Assembly (NCBI GenBank): GCA_024196135.1
Contig: JAMQCK010000563.1
Location: 1 to 19,935, forward strand
Source: Pleurotus ostreatus/Saccharomyces cerevisiae fusant
Lineage: Eukaryota > Opisthokonta
DNA length: 19,935 bases
Direction of reading: 5' to 3'
In this document: positions 8,360-16,566 of the stretch, one piece after another
Layout of the letters: each line of letters opens with the position of its first letter
How positions within the stretch are numbered: the stretch's first letter is position 1
Translations under genes and position numbers: made by a program
The notes under the pieces: model-generated
Databases searched by the model: none
Told to the model about the DNA's origin: nothing
What the model saw: the letters and a program-made list of their open reading frames with translations, nothing else

Positions 8360-9347
8360 CTAATCGACGTCTAGGTCTTCTCCGTGTACGACGGTTTCCC
8401 CGTCCTCTGTGAACGTAACGTTCTTCTGTGGAATCATCAGTCCTGCGTCAGAGCGATGGGAGCGCGGGTTGGGATGCTCACATCGTGATGTCCGGACTTT
8501 CCAACGTACTTCGTATGGTCTAAAGGTAGGGGCAGTGTTTGTTAGGCGTGAACACATGGACGAGTCATCACTTACGGCCGTATGCGACGAGTTCGCCCTT
8601 GGCGTTCGTGAAGTCGACGCGCGTGTAGGCTAGAGATTTGCCTAGAGGTCGACCCATGAGCTGCTAACACACCTCTCCGCAAGTCAGGCCTACCCAAGCC
8701 TGTCAAGACGGCCCTCGCATGTAGGTGGTCACCGATTTTCCCGCCGGGTCGCACAAACGAGGTACCGATGTCGGTCGAGACGCCAGTCATCCAATGGCCC
8801 TTCGTCGCCACAGCCAGGGAGCCAAGGGTGTCAGTCAGCGACATGATCAGGCCACCATGGACTACAAAGTTTGAGACGTTAATTTATGCACGAATATGAA
8901 TGGGGAAAAGCTTACCGGTCTAAGGGAGGGTTAGTGGTCATTTCAGAGGACAACATATTCGAGGAGAGGGTCACTTACCCCGACACGGTTGACTGTATAT
9001 TTTGGACGGAGTCAACCGACTTGATGGATATGTTGTGAACATCACTCACGATTATATCGCTCGATTTTAAGCGAAGTAACGACCTCGCCCGGCTTCGCGC
9101 TGACGATGCTGAGCTACAAAAAAGCTCACCAGAGCATCTTATGCTAGGTTTCTTTGAGCTCACGTTGGGAAAGCATTGCGCGTCATGGCCTGGCGAATTC
9201 AGCTATCGCAGCCACACGAATGCTTGGGCGTCTCCATACCCTTGTTGTCTATGAAGGACTTCCAGACCTGTAGATGATCAGTAAGTTTTGGATGAAAAAT
9301 GAAGACAGATTTAGTACCCTGCGGGTAAAGCGTAAGCAAGCCGCCAT
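8360..9347 (-). CDS. THEM2/ACOT13-like hotdog acyl-CoA thioesterase, 10 exons, 167 aa
   Basis: Predicted to hydrolyse fatty acyl-CoA to free acid and CoA, as a hotdog-fold (4HBT) enzyme. Minus-strand exons in order: 9347-9318, 9267-9240, 9189-9164, 9113-9050, 8992-8979 (14 nt), 8919-8916 (4 nt), 8861-8694, 8641-8576, 8519-8482, 8425-8360; nine GT-AG introns of 50-59 nt. The spliced protein reads NRVGTVHGGLIMSLTDTLGS at 51-70, GVSTDIGTSFVRPG near 82-95, GKSLAYTRVDF near 112-122 and AYGHHTKYVG near 131-140. Asn51, His57, Asp66 and Ser84 line up with Asn50, His56, Asp65 and Ser83 of human THEM2, so the catalytic set looks complete. I start at 9347 (MAAC, A at -3, G at +4); a longer N-terminus is possible. 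Tetrameric form and mitochondrial or cytosolic location are not visible. It is head to head with the acyl-CoA dehydrogenase. Confidence 0.85.
8916..8919 (-). other. 4-nt microexon (ACCG) in the thioesterase gene
   Basis: On the minus strand a CCTTAG acceptor is followed by only ACCG and then a GTAAGC donor. The four bases supply Thr55 and the first base of Val56 in NRVG-T-VHGG, directly before the catalytic HGG. Skipping it joins GGG to TCCATGG and reaches TGA after a few codons. The preceding exon is only 14 nt. The family motif and the phase both require it. Confidence 0.78.
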
Positions 9348-9590
9348 GTTCAGCGATCCCTAAGTCGCCGTGAGCGCAAGAGACGACGTACGGAAGCATC
9401 CGGCACGTGTCTATACACCCGGCAGATGCCGAAGACAGAATCGGGCATCCCCCGAGCACGAGCTATCGGTGCCCCGGACTCACAAGAAACCGGACCTGGT
9501 CATGAGAACAAGAAGTTGGCATGTTGCAGCATATATACAGCCACAGGAGACCAGGGTTGAGAAGAGACGTCTACGTTCCTGCCTCCCACC
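9348..9590. promoter_or_regulatory. Bidirectional promoter, thioesterase / acyl-CoA dehydrogenase
   Basis: The 243 bp between the two divergent ATGs must contain both promoters. A TATA-like ATATATA at 9531-9537 lies about 55 bp before the dehydrogenase ATG and fits that direction. I see no clear TATA for the thioesterase side. No perfect oleate-type CGG-N15-18-CCG element was found by eye. Confidence 0.55.
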
Positions 9591-11773
9591 ATGCGCGTCG
9601 AACAAGGATTTCAGATTCCCCCTTATGAAGAGGGAAACTCGTATACGACGGACCCAGTGTTGCAATCTTTGCTGAAGCGGATACTTCCAGAGGAGTAAGT
9701 CCTTCCTTGGGACATCAGATGAGTACGAGGAATCCTAAGGATGACAGAGTATTCCGCGAGCTGGAACCTGACCTCGTACGCCTGGGCGACGACATCAACA
9801 CAGGTATATATACTTAACTGCTACGTGTCTTCGTATCACTGACCCAACCTCCAGTGATTCGTGACATCCACCGCCGAGGAGAAGTCAGCGACCCCACGCT
9901 CGTCCAATACGACCAATGGGGACGAAGGGTCGACCGCCTCCAAACGAGCGAGGGCTGGCGCAAGCTGAAGGCCATCGCGCAGAAAGAGGGCTTGCCTGCT
10001 CTATTCTACGAGCGCAAACATGGCGCGTTCAGTCGCGTCGACGGCTTTGCCCGTGTGCTCATGATGACTGGCGACATGCATACGGTGAGCCTTTAGCAAT
10101 GCGTAGCCGCGAGCCCTACATAGACTCACAAATGACTTGCAGATCTTCTGCCCCATCAGCATGACGGATGGGTGCGCAAGAGTCATTGAGCTCATGGGTA
10201 CACCGGCGATGAAGAGGGATATTTTCCCTCGATTGATCAGGTAGGAATCCTGCTATGTCTCGAAGCTTTATTGACTTCGCTGCAGCCGCGATCCAGAGCA
10301 AGCGTTTACTGCAGGTCAATGGATGACAGAGGTCAGCTTGGCTTCCTGCAATTTGGCATACGAACACTCACCTTGAGCCAGCGTCCCGGCGGCTCCGACG
10401 TCTCTCAAACGGAGACCTTGGCAACCTCTGCAGGCCGCGATCACGAATATGGCCCAGCATACACCCTCGACGGTTTCAAATGGTTTTCAAGCGCCACCGA
10501 CAGCGACGTCGCTCTCGCCCTCGGGCGAAGCGGCCCTCCGAGCAGCGGCTCCCGGGGACTCTCCCTCTTCCTAGTCCCACTTCGCAAGCTTTTGCTCGGA
10601 AATCCAGCTGCATCGCCCATCAGCAACAACATCTTCGTCCACCGTCTGAAGAATAAGTTCGGGACGAAGGCGCTGCCGACGGCAGAACTATCCCTCGAGG
10701 GAACGGAGGGCTATCGCGTAGGACCTGAAAACCAGGGCGTCAAGCTCATCACGCCGGTATTGAACATCACGTACGCTTGTCCTCCTTCGCTCCTTAACAT
10801 GCCCGCTTAACAAAACCCCAGCCGCGTCTGGTCGGCCGTCCACTCCGTCAGCGCCCTTCGTCGGAGCCTCTCCATCGCCACCTCCTACGCCAAAGTGCGC
10901 AAGATCCGCGGCGGCACCCAGCTCCTGCAGGACACGCCCCTCCACGTCGCGCAGCTCGCCAGCCTGCACCTCACCTACCGCGCGCTGACGCACTTCTCCT
11001 TCGGCGTCGTGCACCTGCTGGGCAAGAGCGAGTGCGGGACGGCGAGCGCGGAGGAGCGGCATCTGCTGCGCATCATGACGCCCACGGTCAAGGCGTTCGC
11101 GACGGAGAAGGCGGTGCCGGCGATTGCGGACGCGATGTCGGCGCTGGGAGGGAATGGGTATATGGAGGAGAACGATATCCCGAGGTTGTTGAGAGATGCT
11201 ATGGTGGAGAGGTGAGTGAAGACATGCAGCGTTGGCGACGCGGACTGACCTCCTTGACCAGGATCTGGGAGGGCACCACCACTGTACTGTCGCTTGACCT
11301 TGCGCGCGCAATGAAGGGAGAGGCTATCGGGGTGTTCAGAAGTGTAAGTGACCCCAAGGTGGTCCATTGCTTGCGTACTAATGTACGTGCAGTGGGCGCA
11401 TTCAGTGCTTCAAGCCGTGCCGCCGTCAGTGAAAGAGAAGATTGCCAGCGAAACCCAGGTGTTGAATGCCTGCATCGGCGAGCTTAGCGATTGCTTCGCT
11501 GCCCAAACAACAACGCCTCTCGTACCTCGACCTGCACTGATGCTTATGGGTTGTACGCTGTCGGCGCTCTTCCTGGTTGAGCACGCTTGCTGGTCCGTGA
11601 GCACTAACCAGCCCGAGGCTGATCTCGATACGGAAGTCATCTCTCGCTGGGTGCGAGAGAGCGGCCTCAACGCATACCTTGAAGAAGTCAAGGATGCCAG
11701 GGTTGACGCGCAGCGGAGGATGACATATGATCGAGTGTTGGTCTTTGGTGCTGCTGGAACGCCGAAGCTATAG
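9591..11773 (+). CDS. AidB/ACAD11-like acyl-CoA dehydrogenase family protein, 9 exons, 591 aa
   Basis: FAD-dependent acyl-CoA dehydrogenase family, AidB-like branch; the natural substrate of this branch in fungi is not known to me. Exons: 9591-9694, 9748-9803, 9855-10084, 10143-10240, 10286-10331, 10382-10770, 10822-11211, 11262-11343, 11393-11773; eight introns of 45-58 nt. AidB hallmarks in order: QYDQWGRRVDRL (about 73-84), FCPISMTDG (132-140), MTERPGGSDV at 176-185 (flavin/acyl-loop signature), GFKWFSSATDSDVALALG, HRLKNKFGTKAL, ALGGNGYMEENDIPRLLRDA, and RIWEGTTTVLSLDLARA from 438. Glu441 in WEGT occupies the position of the usual catalytic base of ACADs. E. coli AidB is 541 aa, so this is a full-length member with a slightly longer C-terminal region. 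The ATG has A at -3. I see no peroxisomal SKL-type end (it ends TPKL). It shares its upstream region with the thioesterase. Confidence 0.9.
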
Positions 11774-11885
11774 CCTGACTTCCAGAACGAGAATTTCTCG
11801 CGAAAAGGAGGGATGCGAAAGCGAGATTCCATTGGCATATTGTTACACTAATAGTACAGTGTCTTGTACTTCTCCGTGACTTTGA

Positions 11886-12634
11886 CTACGCTGGCACGAT
11901 GTGACATCTGCAAGGTGCGTGAGCAGTTATCGCAGAACCTATGAGGCATTTCGACGCACCCAAGCATGCCCCTCCCGCCCCAGCCCTGACGAGGGTATAG
12001 GTTCGCGAAGATTGTCTCGCCAGATCGCAGAAGCTTGATAACCACATGACGCTGTGATCACGGTCAGCCACCGATTCGAGGGGGAGACAAGGTTACGCAC
12101 ATTCTCATTCGCGTTAACCAGCTCGGCAATTGGCTGCAGTGAGCCCCCTGTCAGGGACTTGTGCGTAAGGTGCCCGAACTTGACGATCAGGTCATCCTTT
12201 TGTAAACCCTTTGACGACGGTAAGCAATCGCTAGTAGGCGGCAATCGTACTGCACTCACTGCGTCCGCTGCAGGACTACCTGAAGCGACAGCGTTGACCT
12301 TCGCAAATGTTCGTAGATCATCTTCTGACGGCTTCGGCGCGATGAGGGCAGGATCGTATACGCCCTCCAGCGCCTTGCCAATCTTGTTCATCAGGTCATC
12401 CAAATCATTGCGGAGTTCGATTATGCGAACGCGCGCGCCGCGGACGGCATATATGTCCATGTCGTCTCGCGGGAAGCCATCCGCGTCGACGAGGGGGCTA
12501 CGCATAGTCGCGTTATTAGACTTCAGGATCGACGCTTGTTCTTCGATCAGAGTCTCTGTAGCCTCCTTCTGACTCATGAGCTCCTTGACGGCGCGAGTTC
12601 TGTCGGATTGGCTTGAGGGAAAGGTGAAGCCCAT
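11886..12634 (-). CDS. NAS2: 26S proteasome assembly chaperone Nas2/p27 (PSMD9), 4 exons, 198 aa
   Basis: Nas2/PSMD9 binds Rpt5 and chaperones assembly of the proteasome base. Minus-strand exons: 12634-12260, 12208-12101, 12051-11960, 11907-11886; introns of 51, 49 and 52 nt. The N-terminal helical domain covers about 11-90, with MRSPLVDADGFPRDDMDIY at 44-62. The PDZ domain covers about 108-190 (FAKVNAVASGSPAADA|GLQKDDLIVKFG, then IAELVNANEN). The C-terminus RQGWGGRGMLGCHIVPA matches the family end. Intron 1 is stopless and 51 nt long; without removing it a 17-residue insert splits the GSPA...GLQ PDZ motif. It uses an AAG acceptor. The last exon is 22 nt and restores GCHIVPA; reading through intron 3 gives an unrelated longer tail ending at 11848. 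The start has A at -3 and G at +4. Length fits the family (human 223, yeast 220). Confidence 0.9.
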
Positions 12635-12858
12635 GATGAAGACAAGATGGTGGTAGCGGAAGAGGGACGCGTTACTTTGTGGCGTTGTGCTCGGCGTCTT
12701 GAACCCCGTTGATCGGCGATCATTGTACCTTGATTCAGACCCTCACCTGCCAAAAACAGGACAACAGAAGGGACTTGGGGAAATACAGAGCGTGGGGAGG
12801 TACGAGCCTCGCCGTCCAGTCTCTGCTCCATTTCCTGATGCCCCCAGAGACAGCCATC
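12635..12858. promoter_or_regulatory. Bidirectional promoter, NAS2 / F-box gene C
   Basis: 224 bp separate the divergent start codons of NAS2 (12634, minus) and F-box gene C (12859, plus). Both promoters should lie here. I recognise no TATA box and no good match to the yeast proteasome element GGTGGCAAA. Confidence 0.45.
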
Positions 12859-14529
12859 ATGTCTCTCACAACCCAAGAAGCAGATCCATCAACTCGCAAA
12901 CGGCTTATGGCCGACAAACATCGAATGAACGAAATCATGTGGTCTAACAAGTACACTCCCAACGCCGAGGAGACGAAGCTCGTCGAAGAAAGGCTGCATT
13001 TTCTTGCACACAAGGACGACGAATACGAGAAGGAGATAGCGATGCTGCGGGAAGGTCAAGCCCTGATTCAGAAGGAAATATTCCAGAAACGGGCTTTGCT
13101 TGCCCCTATCCGACGCATTCCAGCAGAGATCCTCTCCGAAATCTTCATCGCAGCAGTCCCAGACGACTGGAGCGATATGCCGCTTGGAATTCGTCGCCTC
13201 AACATCGTCGACGTTTGCCGCTACTGGCGCGCGCTCGCGCATCGGACGGCGGATCTCTGGAAACCCATTTGCCTCTATTCCCGAGACACCATGCGTCGCA
13301 GTGTCGACTGGGAGACGGAGGCGCTGGCGGAGATAGAAAGAGCAGGCGAGAGCCTGCATCTGGACATAAACCTCTTCGAGGATACGCACGCGCAACGAAC
13401 TTTCCTCATCAACAACGGCCTCAGGTCCAGGAAGCTGCCGCCAGCTTGGAACACTGCGGTATGGGATGCCGCTTGCGCGCGGTCGCGTTTCTGGGAGACA
13501 GCGTCTTTGAAGTTTCTCCCCGCCGCTGTACTCTCGTCGCCACTAAAGCCGCCACTTCCACTCCCGCGTCTTCGTACTCTAGCCCTCGGTCTGGACAATG
13601 GTCTAAACCCATGCGTGGCGCATATGGAGTACTTCCAGGACGCTCCCAACGTCAAGAATCTCGAGCTTGACCTTCACTCGCCTCTGAATCGCACGATGGT
13701 TTTCCCTTCGTCTTGGGCCCTCGAAACGCTCTCCATCGTCTTCGACTCAGTTCATGGATTTGTCCTGAACGTCGACACGTGTGTACAAGCCGTCCTTCGG
13801 TCTGCGCCGACCCTGCGCTCTCTGCGCCTGTCGGGATCCGGATGGGGGCTGTGGTACTTGTCCGACGATGACAACGTCACGTTCCCGTTCCTCCAGGACC
13901 TCCATCTAGAGAACGCTGCTATCCATCTATGCCGACTCATCTCGGCTCCCAAATTGCAGAACGTGAAGCTCGTCGGCAACGCGAGATTCGACGAAGGCCT
14001 CCGGGCCTCAGGCGTCGACGAACACACCGCGCTGGCACGCATGGTCGCACAGTCCGGCGGCTGCAAGTCGATGCGCTCCTTGCAGCTGTGCAAGATGGCG
14101 GTCGCAGATCCTCTCGCATTTAGGGAGGTCTTCAGGGCCCTCCCATCCCTGGAGTCACTCCGCCTGGAGAACGCCCCCTACCCTGACAACGGAGACCAGT
14201 TCGAGCCGCCCCGCGATATCAATGTAGAGGTCATGACGGTCCTCACTCGCGTGGATCCGGAGTCCATGCAATTCCTCCCCGTACTCTCCGATCTCCAACT
14301 CGATTTCGTCGACGCGGACGAGCTGCAGTACGACGATCATCTTTGGGCGATGATTTCGATCATGTGGAGCTCGAGGATGACCGTGAAGCCTTGGATGGAC
14401 GGTACAGTTCCACGCTGGTCTCTTCTTAAAAAGGTCTCCACCAACTTCGACGAGGCGCTCGGCTACCCTTTCGCCCCCGCTGAAAGTGAGGAGGACGCAA
14501 ACGAACAGTTCGACACGCTCGATGTATGA
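12859..14529 (+). CDS. F-box/LRR-like protein, gene C (556 aa, intronless)
   Basis: Predicted SCF substrate-recognition protein, the most diverged at its N-terminus among the four intact copies. The motif seen as GYIPD in gene A appears here as KYTPNAEE (31-38). A charged coiled-coil-like helix runs from about 40 to 78 (HKDDEYEKEIAMLREGQAL). The F-box-like domain is at about 81-135 (LLAPIRRIPAEILSEIF ... IVDVCRYWRALAHRTADLW). Leucine-rich segments follow: CVQAVLRSAPTLRSLRL, FPFLQDLHL, FRALPSLESLRL and MQFLPVLSDLQLDF. The tail is acidic. The frame is open from 12709 (606 aa). I choose 12859 because it has A at -3; an ATG at 12838 is also possible, and the first 50 codons are not family-like. 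Convergent with gene D, stops 151 bp apart. Confidence 0.86.
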   Translation: MSLTTQEADPSTRKRLMADKHRMNEIMWSNKYTPNAEETKLVEERLHFLAHKDDEYEKEIAMLREGQALIQKEIFQKRALLAPIRRIPAEILSEIFIAAVPDDWSDMPLGIRRLNIVDVCRYWRALAHRTADLWKPICLYSRDTMRRSVDWETEALAEIERAGESLHLDINLFEDTHAQRTFLINNGLRSRKLPPAWNTAVWDAACARSRFWETASLKFLPAAVLSSPLKPPLPLPRLRTLALGLDNGLNPCVAHMEYFQDAPNVKNLELDLHSPLNRTMVFPSSWALETLSIVFDSVHGFVLNVDTCVQAVLRSAPTLRSLRLSGSGWGLWYLSDDDNVTFPFLQDLHLENAAIHLCRLISAPKLQNVKLVGNARFDEGLRASGVDEHTALARMVAQSGGCKSMRSLQLCKMAVADPLAFREVFRALPSLESLRLENAPYPDNGDQFEPPRDINVEVMTVLTRVDPESMQFLPVLSDLQLDFVDADELQYDDHLWAMISIMWSSRMTVKPWMDGTVPRWSLLKKVSTNFDEALGYPFAPAESEEDANEQFDTLDV

Positions 14530-14680
14530 CAGTCTCATCGTAAGTGGGATCCTCTTCGCGTTGGCTCGCAGTCTAACGGTTGCCACTGGCATCGCGCAGG
14601 GGTATATACATTCTTGGACTATCGCTGCTTTATCGACCGTTGTAAATTTCGATTTGTACTATCATACCGTAACTCCCATG

Positions 14681-16198
14681 CTATACTATCAGCTGCTTGA
14701 GGTCGGGTGCTAGGGGCCGTGCCCAATCCTGAACAAGGTCCGTCTCAAAACGCTCCAACCCCAATAGCTCCTTCCCCTCGTAAGTATCGGTCGTCGCTCG
14801 CGAGGAAACAATCATCCGCAGCAAGTCCACGCCTGCGCACCCATGCCCGTTGAACTTCATGACCAAGGTCGTTAGCCTTGGCAGGCGCTCCATGGACTGA
14901 GTGTCCCCGCCCTTCCCGCGAATCAAGGCCCCCAGCAGCGGGCGAAGGAGGATATTCCCCCGCGGAATTTCGCGCCCGGCATTCTCGATCTCCAGATACG
15001 ACACCACCGGCATCACGTCCAGGCAGTTGATCAGCGGGTCCATCGCGCCCGCGAAATTGGAGAGAGTGACGGAGGTGAGGGAGGCGCGCGAGGGTGGGTG
15101 CAGCAGCATGTTGTAGAAGGCGTTCATATCGAACGCGTCGCGCCCTTGGGCGGAGATTGCACGGCCGCGGAGCGTGACCGTGGTGAGCTTGGGCGCGATG
15201 ATGTAGACGCAGAGGCGAGATGCGTGGTAGGTCATCTTCAACGTCTTGAGCGCGGGGAAGGGAAGCCCGCCGGAGAATGACAAGGGAGTCCTCGAAATAT
15301 AGGTGCAGGCAAGATCGAGGTGCTCCACCGTCGAGCTGCATTCGGCGAACAAGCCCATAAAACGTTCGAAATCGGGTTCGGCCTCGAGAAGCGGGCAACC
15401 AATGGTAAGAGCGGTGATGTTCCAGGACGCGGGAAGAGCAGGAATACACTCCGGTGTATGTAGCTGGGTAATTTTGAGGGATGTGATAGGCGCATCTTTG
15501 AAGAGATCGAAGGGGGGCGGACTGCGCGACTTGTTCATGAGGTGCAGGTGCGTGAGCAGCGGTAAATGTTGGGGCCAGAAAGGCTCCAGATTCTCGAACT
15601 TCTTCAGTAGGTCGTCGATGGTCAGTGCCTTCCAGCGATAGGACTGAGGATATAGGTACTCCTGTACGGGCGATAGCCACTTGACCGACGGTAAGTTGGT
15701 GTTGAATAATAGCTTTAGGTGCAGGGGCACCTGCCCAGACCGTGCCAAGTGCCGCTGGACCGTGGGGAGCCATCTCGAGACCGGGAACTGGTGGTCGATG
15801 GTGATATGATTCCACAGCGGTGGTGTGCTGAGAGCGATAGCACGCCAAGTCGTGCAGACCTCGGCGAAGTTCAGCGACCTTCGTCCAGCGGAGCACGTCC
15901 ACCAGTCATCTGGGAGGGCGAATTCGAAGATGAGGGACAGTATCTCGGGCAGCAGTACGCGGATGGGCGAGAGCATCGCGTTGCTCACGGCCTTTTGGCT
16001 TTCGAGGCGAGAGAGCTGGAGGCGAAGGGCGGTTATCTGTGCCTCAATACGCCCCCGGACGCGGTCGATAGTGTGTATGTCGTTGGTTATCTCTGCTCGA
16101 CCATGAACGTCGGGTATATGGCCGGAGCGTATGAGCTCATGGCTGCCTCGCGTTGCCGCTATTTGCAGAACAGCTTCGAGCTCGTCATCCTGAGCCAT
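14681..16198 (-). CDS. F-box/LRR-like protein, gene D (505 aa, intronless)
   Basis: Predicted SCF substrate-recognition protein of the same family. Residues 21-32 hold the N-terminal motif as IRSGHIPDVH. A coiled-coil-like helix spans about 40-70 (RIEAQITALRLQLSRLESQ). The F-box-like domain covers about 76-130 (LSPIRVLLPEILSLIF ... FAEVCTTWRAIALSTPPLW). Leucine-rich segments follow: LPLLTHLHL, LPASWNITALTIGCP, FPALKTLKM, CLDVMPVVSYLEI and RLPRLTTLVM. It is about 40 residues shorter than A and B, mostly through a shorter C-terminal end with no acidic tail. The ATG at 16198 fits the family start, though its -3 base is C. It also has a long alternative reading frame on the same strand (14745-15902), which I reject. 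Confidence 0.87.
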   Translation of the reverse strand: MAQDDELEAVLQIAATRGSHELIRSGHIPDVHGRAEITNDIHTIDRVRGRIEAQITALRLQLSRLESQKAVSNAMLSPIRVLLPEILSLIFEFALPDDWWTCSAGRRSLNFAEVCTTWRAIALSTPPLWNHITIDHQFPVSRWLPTVQRHLARSGQVPLHLKLLFNTNLPSVKWLSPVQEYLYPQSYRWKALTIDDLLKKFENLEPFWPQHLPLLTHLHLMNKSRSPPPFDLFKDAPITSLKITQLHTPECIPALPASWNITALTIGCPLLEAEPDFERFMGLFAECSSTVEHLDLACTYISRTPLSFSGGLPFPALKTLKMTYHASRLCVYIIAPKLTTVTLRGRAISAQGRDAFDMNAFYNMLLHPPSRASLTSVTLSNFAGAMDPLINCLDVMPVVSYLEIENAGREIPRGNILLRPLLGALIRGKGGDTQSMERLPRLTTLVMKFNGHGCAGVDLLRMIVSSRATTDTYEGKELLGLERFETDLVQDWARPLAPDLKQLIV

Positions 16199-16566
16199 GG
16201 GACGATATGGCTTTCACAAGGTCAGTTATGGTTCAAAGCGACCACGATGATTACATACGTCGACTTCGGTTGCGAGGTCTTACTCTTCTCTGCAGAACAG
16301 GACCGGCGCTGCGCGCGCTTGGCGAGTTGGTCCAGGACAAGTTCGTGTCGAGCCCGGGCCGATCATTTGCCACAGCCCACGTGCGCTGGACCCACAGGTT
16401 CGCTGACTTCGACAATTATGCGAACCCTCAAAGATTAGGTTCTCAGCTGAAAGCGCGACAATTGACCTGGCCAGCTTTGGCAACACTCGGGAATAGCGTC
16501 GTAGCCAGGAAATAATCGAGTGACCATTGTCAATTGGTTAAGCCCTGGAGGCTGGCAGTTAGTTAC
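16199..16566. other. Intergenic: promoter side of F-box gene D, 3' side of OGFr gene
   Basis: 368 bp. It should contain the promoter of F-box gene D (minus strand) and the 3'UTR of the OGFr-domain gene. An inverted CCAAT (ATTGG) lies at 16533-16537, rather far (about 335 bp) from the gene D start. Frames across it show no family resemblance and I call no gene. Confidence 0.4.

Noticed and set aside
9467..9492. CGG...CCG pair as a possible oleate response element in the bidirectional promoter
   Set aside because: The spacer is 20 bases (or 12 from another CGG), outside the 15-18 of the known yeast element, so it is not a match.
10688..11311. 207-codon antisense frame over the acyl-CoA dehydrogenase
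   Set aside because: Antisense to conserved AidB-like motifs that are clearly coding on the plus strand.
12635..12700. Possible proteasome control element (GGTGGCAAA type) before NAS2
   Set aside because: The nearest string, TTTGTGGCG, does not match either orientation well.
14745..15902. 385-codon open frame on the minus strand inside F-box gene D
   Set aside because: It is a +1/-1 shadow of gene D on the same strand. It shows no family motif, and its Arg/Pro/His-rich composition is typical of out-of-frame GC-rich coding DNA.
16153..16515. 120-codon plus-strand frame upstream of F-box gene D
   Set aside because: Overlaps the gene D start and its promoter region, with no domain, splice context or family resemblance.
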